From Raphanus sativus (Eukaryota > Streptophyta > Magnoliopsida > Brassicales > Brassicaceae), in NCBI RefSeq assembly GCF_000801105.2, contig NC_079515.1:16430001-16494000 (forward strand): a stretch of DNA of 64,000 bases, given 5' to 3'. Shown here one piece after another: positions 57,478 through 64,000 of this stretch (position 1 is its first letter; each line of letters starts with the position of its first letter). A model generated the notes under the pieces. It was given only the letters and a program-made list of their open reading frames with translations, had not been told where the DNA came from and did no database searches. A program made the position numbers and the translations under genes.

Positions 57478-58924
57478 GATTTTTTATAAACAGATCTTCT
57501 ATAGTAAGTTTCTTAGCTTGACCCGTCCTCCCATTCTAATTGATTTAGATCGCCAACTATTTATGTCTAAGAAATCAAACAAACCTAGAGAACATCAAAA
57601 ACAGAAGCTTTATAGAAATAAAACAAATCCAAAAGATTCTCAAAAACATAAGCTATAAATATCCTTTTCCACTTACAATCAGAAGAACATGTCGTTTTGA
57701 TCTAAGCTTTGTTTTGATCGAAAAACTCATGTCTGTTGTGTTTCGACGGTGACAAAGAAACCGTTGGTTTCTTCCTGGAAAAAAAATTAACAGATACCTA
57801 ATGGGTTTGTTTTGATACAAAAGCTTTTTAGGCCCAAATCACATTAAAAACATCCCAGTCCAAATAACAATGTTAATTTCCTTTTCATTGAGATTTTTTA
57901 TTAATATATCGTTTATAAAAATGATTTTAGGGAATATAATACATATGGTTAAAAATACTTTTCTTCTTTGTTTCTGTAAAAACATTAATTTCATCTGGAA
58001 GATATAGACTTTGTTTACATAAAATCGTTAAAACTTATATCATATAAGTATTTACTAAACTATTAACATTTCAATATATATGATATATAAATTTTAATGT
58101 AACATTTTGTAAAAAAGACATTTTTGAATGGAAAACAAATAAAACTTAAAAAAAACTTAATAATAAAAACGCGATTATATTCTTTAACAAAATCGTGACG
58201 CATCTAAAATATATAATATTCACATGGAAAACAAAAATCAATATATACAAAAACCGATTGATCATATGCAAATAAGAGAAACAACATTAAGTACAGTAGA
58301 AAGGCCAATTTCTAAACAAATTTTAAATATAGTTTTTATATTTCAATTTTTTCAAAATATAGATATATATATATATATATGTGTATTTAATTATATGATA
58401 ATGCGTAAAAGTACTATAAAAATATGATGAGACATATATGATATATAATATTGACATAAAAAACATTTAAAAAATAATAGTGACATGTAAAACATAAAAA
58501 TATGATAATAAATGCTGAACAAAAAAAATAGTGATAATAAATAAACTTATGTCTTTAAGATATTTGTAGTGCGAAAAATATCTGAAATACCCAAATATAT
58601 CTAATATACACAAACATTTGAGATACTTTGGATACCCAATCGAATGTTGGTAAGATCTGAATACAAACAGAAACCTGGAGGTCCAAAAAGTACTTATTAG
58701 ATACTTTGCTTTGAGTTTGGATCCGAACCAAGTACAAATGCATCGTCAGTCAGTATATATCTTTTTAGTTAGATTTTATTACGAAAAAGCGCGGGTCAAA
58801 ATCTAGTTTTTTTTAAGTTTGAACCGCAAACCTAATTGGTAGAATTTGAACCACTTTCTTTGAATTTGCAAAACAATTGTAGGCCGGTTTATGCAATTAA
58901 TATAAAAATGTATCTAGCCTAATA

Positions 58925-61018
58925 ATTTACCTAAGTATGTGATCCGTTTAATACGAACAATGTGGCCTTTTTAATTTAGGTAAGTGTATATATATTCTTC
59001 ACTAAATTAATTAGTTATAACCACAATATCCCTTATACATGGTAAACATTTTTGTTGATTCCGCAAGTCAATGCTAATATAGAAAATATATGATCTATTT
59101 ATGGTAAATAGAGAATATTATAGGACGAGTTCTAAGTGATTGGCAAGTTAATTTATTCCATTAATTGCCTTAGATTGTATGCCAGTTAAATACGAACGAT
59201 GTGGTCTTTTTATTTTATGTAAGTGTATATATATTATTCACTAGATTGTTTATTTATAAACTATAATCTATACTATTAAAGTAAAATACCTAATAGTTTT
59301 TTGCCACTGATTTTTCAAAATATTTACAATGGCATGCCATTTCTTTTAATTTTAATTTCCATATTATTTATTTAAATTGAACAAGAGAATATTCTCTAGC
59401 AATACTAAACGATGTGCTATGCTTTACCTTTCCCTTAATAAATCAACGACTGATAGTCCCTAACTAACGGTGTATACTCATCACAATACAAACAAAATTA
59501 ACATATCTCTTCATTATCTATACGTAACAAGTTCAAGTTATTGCTTTGCTTTGTTTTTCCCTTCTCCCATGATGAGGTGTGCGAGACCCTTTACTCCTCT
59601 CAAGCATGGACCCCATTAAAGGACGACAAGGAAGCTGATAAGACAGTGAGTTTGCACTGCTATCTCAGACCAGTGGGTTTCACAGTGTTGTTGAAGGTGG
59701 TTTTCTTGGGCTGTGTTCCCTGACGATCAGTCGTTAGTTTCGCCGAAGTAACTTGTGGAGACCGGGAAAAAACTTGAGAAAACCGGTGGAAACAGCGGGA
59801 TGGTGATTTTGGGGATCTCGGCGGCAGTATATTGGCGACGTCTTGCTCCTCGGGTTAGTTAGGGTTTTATTTTTTTAACTAAAAAAAACCATATAATTAA
59901 AATTTATTTAAAATAATCCATAAAATTAAGATTTTATCAAAAATAATCCATAAAATTAAGATTTTATCAAAAAGAATCCATAAAATTATATTTTAAGCAT
60001 ATATTTTAGGTTATGACTTTTTTCAAATTGCAATAAGATACTCTTATATTTATAATTGCAGTAAGTTAAATCATGTCACTTAAAATAATATGAATAAAAC
60101 AATTTTGGTTACCATATAAATATTAAAATTTTATAACAACTGTAAAAAATATTAAAGTATTTTTCGCTTTTAATGACAAAGTAGAAACGAGGAAGATATT
60201 AGTTACCATTGTCGACTATTGACACAAATATTGTTACCAAAAATATTCAAATCCTTTTAATAAATCGATATATGGCTGTTTTGTTCATATATAATTTATT
60301 TCAGTTTAGTATCTTTCTATATAACATATTAGGAATATATAAATCTCACTTTCAAATCAAAATAAATAGTGTGGTTACAAAATTGTGGAGTGTCATTAAA
60401 ATATTGCAAATAGATATATTTTAGATAAATTTACAGAAAATAAATAGATTATACTGGGGTATATTCTTTAATAAGTTTGAGAATTAGAAGTATATAATCA
60501 ATATGTTTTTCATAATGATATGTGTGTTACCGTTTTAGGTTATCAAAGAAATATTACTTTCAATAATCAATATGGAAAATTGTATATACTGCAAAATGTT
60601 TGTAGGGTATATGACGAAAATATGACGTTCACTAATCAGGTATATCCTTTGAACTAGAAAGTAAATTCTGAAATTTAGTACATAAATAATTTTGATGAAA
60701 CATGGGATAACAAACTAATAAGAGATATCAAGATAAATTATTTTTAATTATAAACTTCAAACTAAAATATAAAATTCAGTCAATATTAGTAGTTTCTAAA
60801 CTGAAATAAATTAATCAAAAAGTAATCCCGCGCTTTTAAAGCGCGGGTTAAAATCTAGTATCCCTTATATATGAAAACCTTTATGTTGATTTCGCAAGTC
60901 AATACTAAATTTATAGAGAATATTTAATCAATGACCAATCTATGGTAAACAGATAATATATTAAGGACGAGTTCTAAGTGATTGACAAGCTAAATTTATT
61001 CCATTTATTGTCTTAGAT
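58925..61018 (+). repeat. Tandem duplication of about 240-260 bp, second copy split by a Helitron
   Basis: Copy 1 runs about 58925-59163. Copy 2 starts about 59164, is interrupted by the Helitron at 59267-60858 and resumes at 60859 to about 61018. Shared words include AATACGAAC, GTAAGTGTATATATATT, TATCCCTTATA, CGCAAGTCAAT and GGACGAGTTCTAAGTGATTG. The copies are clearly diverged, so the duplication is older than the Helitron. Confidence 0.85.
59267..60858 (+). mobile_element. 1.6-kb Helitron inserted in a tandem repeat
   Basis: Starts TCTATACTATTAAAGTAAAA and ends with the stem CCCGCGC-TTTTAAA-GCGCGGG, then TTAAAATCTAG. Host A precedes and host T follows. The undisturbed first copy of the surrounding tandem repeat reads AATATCCC across the site, giving a natural empty site. 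A segment at about 59530-59860 is richer in GC than the rest and has a 60-codon open frame (HDEVCETLYSSQAWTPLKDD), perhaps a captured gene fragment that I cannot identify. Confidence 0.9.
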
Positions 61019-61562
61019 TTCACGTACGATCACAGTGATTTCTTCATTCGCTAAACCTGAGCAACATAACTCAAAAACAAAAAATGGCTGCCATGAATAA
61101 TATCTCTGATTCGAGGTATTTCAAGTCAAGTTTTAGGTTATCGCCTTAAGTTATAAATCTTTGTTTTCTCATTTCTTTTTGTCTCCATATTTGTATATAT
61201 AATTCATCTTTTTTTTGTTTGAATAATAAAAACACTAATCAAGAAAGTACAAAGTAGCGAAACACATATTTTGTAAAATTTATAAATTTTGAACTTGGTT
61301 TAGTTTTAAGTTTGTTTTCAATAAATTTTACGATACACAAACCGATGGAAAATACAACTTACTATTTTGATTTATCAATATTACACGACATATTAAACAT
61401 TTTTATCAGTCATAATTGTGAAAAATATATAGAATTTGTTAAATGCATAATAATTTTTAAATAAACTCTAATACCGCGCAAGGCGCTGATCTTATCTTAG
61501 TTTATTTAGTATAAGATCTCTGACTTACTTTACCCTTTTTGTTGCAGCTAATGCTCCAGTGC

Positions 61563-61820
61563 ATGACCAGTAGACATACTCGGAGAAACGCACAAGGAGA
61601 ATTACGTACGCTTACCAACCATGAGCTAGCAAGGTTAGAAAGACAAAATAGTCAACAGCCAAGGCCGACCAACACCACTATTGGTGATCACGGCAATCAG
61701 GATGATCTCGCTGCAGCAATGCAACAGCAAATGCAGAAATGCAGCAGACCATCCATGCTCAGCAAGCAGCTGCGCAACAAGCTGCTCTTCTCGCTGCGCA
61801 GCAACATGAACAGCAAGCAT
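61563..61820 (+). pseudogene. Gypsy Gag N-terminal fragment, frameshifted
   Basis: MTSRHTRRNAQGELRTLTNH and LARLERQNSQQPR resemble the start of Athila-type gypsy Gag proteins. After DDLAAAMQQQMQ the frame shifts near 61740; in the other frame MQQTIHAQQAAAQQAALL continues the Gln/Ala-rich coiled coil to TAA at 61818-61820. Only this N-terminal part remains. Confidence 0.65.
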
Positions 61821-61948
61821 AAGCAGTTAACCATTGTAATTTTTGGGTAACCATTGCAACCAGGGGTGTTAACCACTGCAACCTCTAACTTTATATATAA
61901 AGAGTTATGGGGATTGGAAAATTCATAATAAAATCAAAAATTAATTGT

Positions 61949-61949
<1 letters not shown>

Positions 61950-62008
<59 letters not shown>
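61950..62008. repeat. (AG)n microsatellite
   Basis: An uninterrupted AG dinucleotide run of about 59 bases. Confidence 0.96.
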
Positions 62009-62013
<5 letters not shown>

Positions 62014-62399
62014 CCAATATCATCCAATAACTTTTTGAAGAAACACAGATAAGCACACTAGAGCTCTATTTGTTTCTCTTGGATATTAGCCTAGAACAAA
62101 AGTTAATTAGACTTTAATTGTTTTGTCCTACAATGAGATTTCGTATAACTTAAGGTTTGGAATATGGTTAAAATACCCTTTAAGTATTGTGCACTATTCA
62201 GTCACTATCCAAGTTCATAGTTCACACTTTTCGGATTACAAACCCAAATACCCAACAATATTAAAGAGTATTTTCTTTTGAATTATGGATGGTCTATTTT
62301 GAGGGATCACTTCAAAATTTGGAAAGTTAGATAGTTTGAGGGAGTAGACTTTTGGAGATGGAAAAATGAGATGCATTTTGTCCGCAACACTGAATGTAG

Positions 62400-63290
62400 T
62401 GTATGTTATAAGCATGCCAATGCCCATTGTACTTGAGGATACTGAGAATGAGTCTTTGGAATAGACAATGAAGCAACTTAAATTGGGAAAACAGTGATTG
62501 CATTTGTCGTGGCCATATCTCAATGGTACATCAAATTCCTCTCTTGGATGTTTATCAGAATGTTGAATCCAGGAAAAAGTTGTGGGATGCTTTGGAATCA
62601 AAATACATGGGTGAGGATGTTTTTAGTAAGTAGTTCATTGTGAGTAATTTTAATAATTACAAGATGTCTGATTTTGGACAGTTACTCGGCAATGCAGTGA
62701 ATCACTTCTTCACTTGCCCAACATAACATGAAGATGGATGACTTTATCTCGGTGTCGAGTATCATCGATAAGTTACCACCTTCATGGAATAATTCCAAAA
62801 ACATGTTGAAACACCAAAAAAATGGTTCTCTTGTACAACTAGCAGCTATTTACGCTTAGAGAAATCTCTAAAAGCGCAAACAGGAGAACAAAAATAAAGA
62901 GGTTGGTACTTCTTCCATCAATATGATAGAAGAGGGTGAGAACACAACTAGAAGAAGGTGAGATTTCTAAGAAGAATAATTTGAGGAAACGCTCCTACAA
63001 TGACAACAGTTATGAAGGATCTACCAAAATGCTTAACAGTGTTGTTTTTGGGATTGTAGTAAGCAGGATCACTTAAGACGTGACTGTCAGGCAGGGAATG
63101 ATAAGAATAAAACATGAGAAACTGTTTGGGACGATGGTCTAGGAAAAAAGTCCACCACTTACAAAGGTCAGATTTCTTATTTTGAATCATATTTCAACGT
63201 AAATTATGTATCAAATATTTCAGAGATATTTATGTGCATGATGATGAAGTGGCATGGTGGATTGACTCGGGTGCAACAAGATATATATGC
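62400..63290 (+). pseudogene. Decayed copia Gag-protease relic
   Basis: Scattered pieces in several frames are recognisable: a UBN2-like segment (YQNVESRKKLWDALESKYMGED near 62550), KMDDFISVSSIIDKLPPSWNN near 62730, a degraded zinc knuckle (CSKQDHLRRDC near 63060) and the protease motif WWIDSGATRYICRDREWF near 63255-63310. Stops and frameshifts separate them. The element is old and non-functional; no LTRs were paired with it. Confidence 0.72.
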
Positions 63291-63736
63291 AGGGATCGAG
63301 AATGGTTCATGACAAAGAGCGAGTTCAATATGGGTCTGTACTAAATAAGCCAATTGCCTATATCCTAGGTCGTGGAAAGGTGTTGTTAGAGTTTAGTTTT
63401 TGAAAACCCGTTAATCTCACAGATGTATTTCATGAACCCAAAATTAGGAAAAAGGTAGTATTTGTTAGTGTGTTAAATAAGTGTGGTTTTAAACAAGTTT
63501 ATGAATTTGATAAAGGGATCGAGAATGGTTCATGACAAAGAGCGAGTTCAATATGGATTCGTACTAAATAAGTCAACTGTCTATATCCTAGGTCGTGGAA
63601 AAGTGATGTTAGAGTTTAGTTTTTGAAAACCCGTTGATCTCACGGATGTATTTCATGAACCCAAAATTAGGAAAAACTTAGTATTCGTTAGTGTGTTAAA
63701 TAAGTGTGCTTTTAAACAAGTGTATGAATCCGATAA
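63291..63736 (+). repeat. 223-bp tandem duplication in the copia relic
   Basis: AGGGATCGAGAATGGTTCAT starts at 63291 and again at 63514; the copies align to about 63736 with scattered differences (for example GGGTCTG against GGATTCG). It spans the sequence downstream of the protease motif, so it arose after the element had lost function or helped kill it. Confidence 0.92.
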
Positions 63737-63749
63737 GTTATCAAAATGT

Positions 63750-64000
63750 CACTACAACAAATATGGCCATTGATAGCAGACGATTAGCGCTATGTTATTA
63801 TTATTATAGCGTTTTCATAAATGCTATTACAGCCAACGCTATAATAAGATGGCAAGATATGATAGCGTTTTTACCAAGCCCTATAATAAGGTAACATATA
63901 ATCTATACTATTAAAGTAGCTGACACTTTTGAAACTTGCCCCTGAAATCTTAAGGAAATTACGAAATATTCTTAAGTTATTTACAAAACATGGCTTTTCA
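63750..64000 (+). mobile_element. 5' end of a second CACTA element of the same family
   Basis: CACTACAACAAATATGGCCA starts at 63750. Inverting the right end of the first element gives a closely similar terminus, and both share TTTTCATAAATGCTAT and ATAGCG words inside. The element runs out of the window and is interrupted at 63902 by a Helitron-like start. Confidence 0.82.
63902..64000 (+). mobile_element. Helitron 5' end nested in the CACTA element
   Basis: TCTATACTATTAAAGTAGCT follows host A at 63901 and repeats the first 17 bases of the Helitron at 59267. The rest lies beyond the window. Confidence 0.65.

Larger units (their letters stand above)
55684..58806 (+). mobile_element. 3.1-kb Helitron carrying gene fragments
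   Basis: Starts TCTATATTATTAAAGTTG at 55684 after A and ends GCGCGGGTCAAAATCTAG at 58806 before T. Both ends match the other Helitrons here; the terminal stem is weakened (AGATTTT ... AAAATCT). It contains an RPA-like fragment on the plus strand (56165-56530) and a spliced-looking unknown gene fragment on the minus strand (57477-56880). Plant Helitrons often carry RPA-like genes. No Rep/helicase is present, so it is non-autonomous. Confidence 0.75.

Noticed and set aside
1..64000. CRISPR arrays, bacterial operons or tRNA/rRNA genes
   Set aside because: No regular spacer-repeat pattern, no rRNA segments and no cloverleaf found by reading; the DNA is plant nuclear.

Overview
The window looks like plant nuclear DNA from a Brassicaceae species, probably Brassica or a close relative. 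The evidence is GT-AG introns, AT-rich intergenic DNA, plant-type transposons of nearly every class, and a host gene order that recalls an Arabidopsis chromosome 1 block. From memory, that block is At1g29050 (TBL38), At1g29060 (Bet1/Sft1-like SNARE), At1g29070 (plastid bL34) and At1g29080/29090 (papain-like proteases). Only three host genes look intact: a small unknown nuclear-type protein (12236-12733), a five-exon TBL38-like gene (17477-13232, minus strand) and a four-exon SFT12-like gene (37376-38499). The bL34 and protease members are decayed. No bacterial-type operon, CRISPR array or defence system is present.

Layout. 1-7627: 3' part of an autonomous-type CACTA element with an uninterrupted TNP2-like transposase (six exons) and a TNP1-like protein (nine exons, one nonsense codon). 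It is inserted in the 3' LTR of a gag-only LTR element (7628-9974, minus). 9975-12100: LINE and LTR relics. 12236-19000: the unknown gene and TBL38; TBL38 introns hold four MITEs and a retroposon sits 160 bp upstream of its ATG. 19466-22509: three minus-strand Helitrons, two of them joined exactly head to tail. 23208-28538: three 5'-truncated non-LTR insertions with clear target duplications, plus a TIR MITE. 29687-about 37025: a nearly full-length plant L1-like LINE. 37376-39525: SFT12 and the bL34 pseudogene. 39639-43779 and 44920-50079: two copia elements. 50080-52130: two LTR-element 5' ends joined head to head, with a Mutator-type fold-back MITE inside one. 52404-52850: protease pseudogene. 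53385-54545: gypsy LTR. 55039-64000: hAT MITE, a 3.1-kb Helitron with an RPA-like fragment, a 1.6-kb Helitron inside a tandem duplication, gypsy and copia relics, and finally a second CACTA terminus with another Helitron start in it.

How it fits together. An ancestral gene block has been stretched to about 50 kb by successive nested insertions. Many insertions can be ordered because their target-site duplications are visible: 17 bp for LINEs, 5 bp for copia, 8 bp for hAT, 9 bp for Mutator types, TA for Stowaway and A/T for Helitrons. I found no clearly new biological system. The most unusual items are the exact tandem Helitron junction, the gene-bearing Helitron, the Helitron with a natural empty site beside it, the gag-only retroelement and the hairpin-bearing bL34 pseudogene. 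Coordinates of exons and termini were worked out by hand; no database search was possible.
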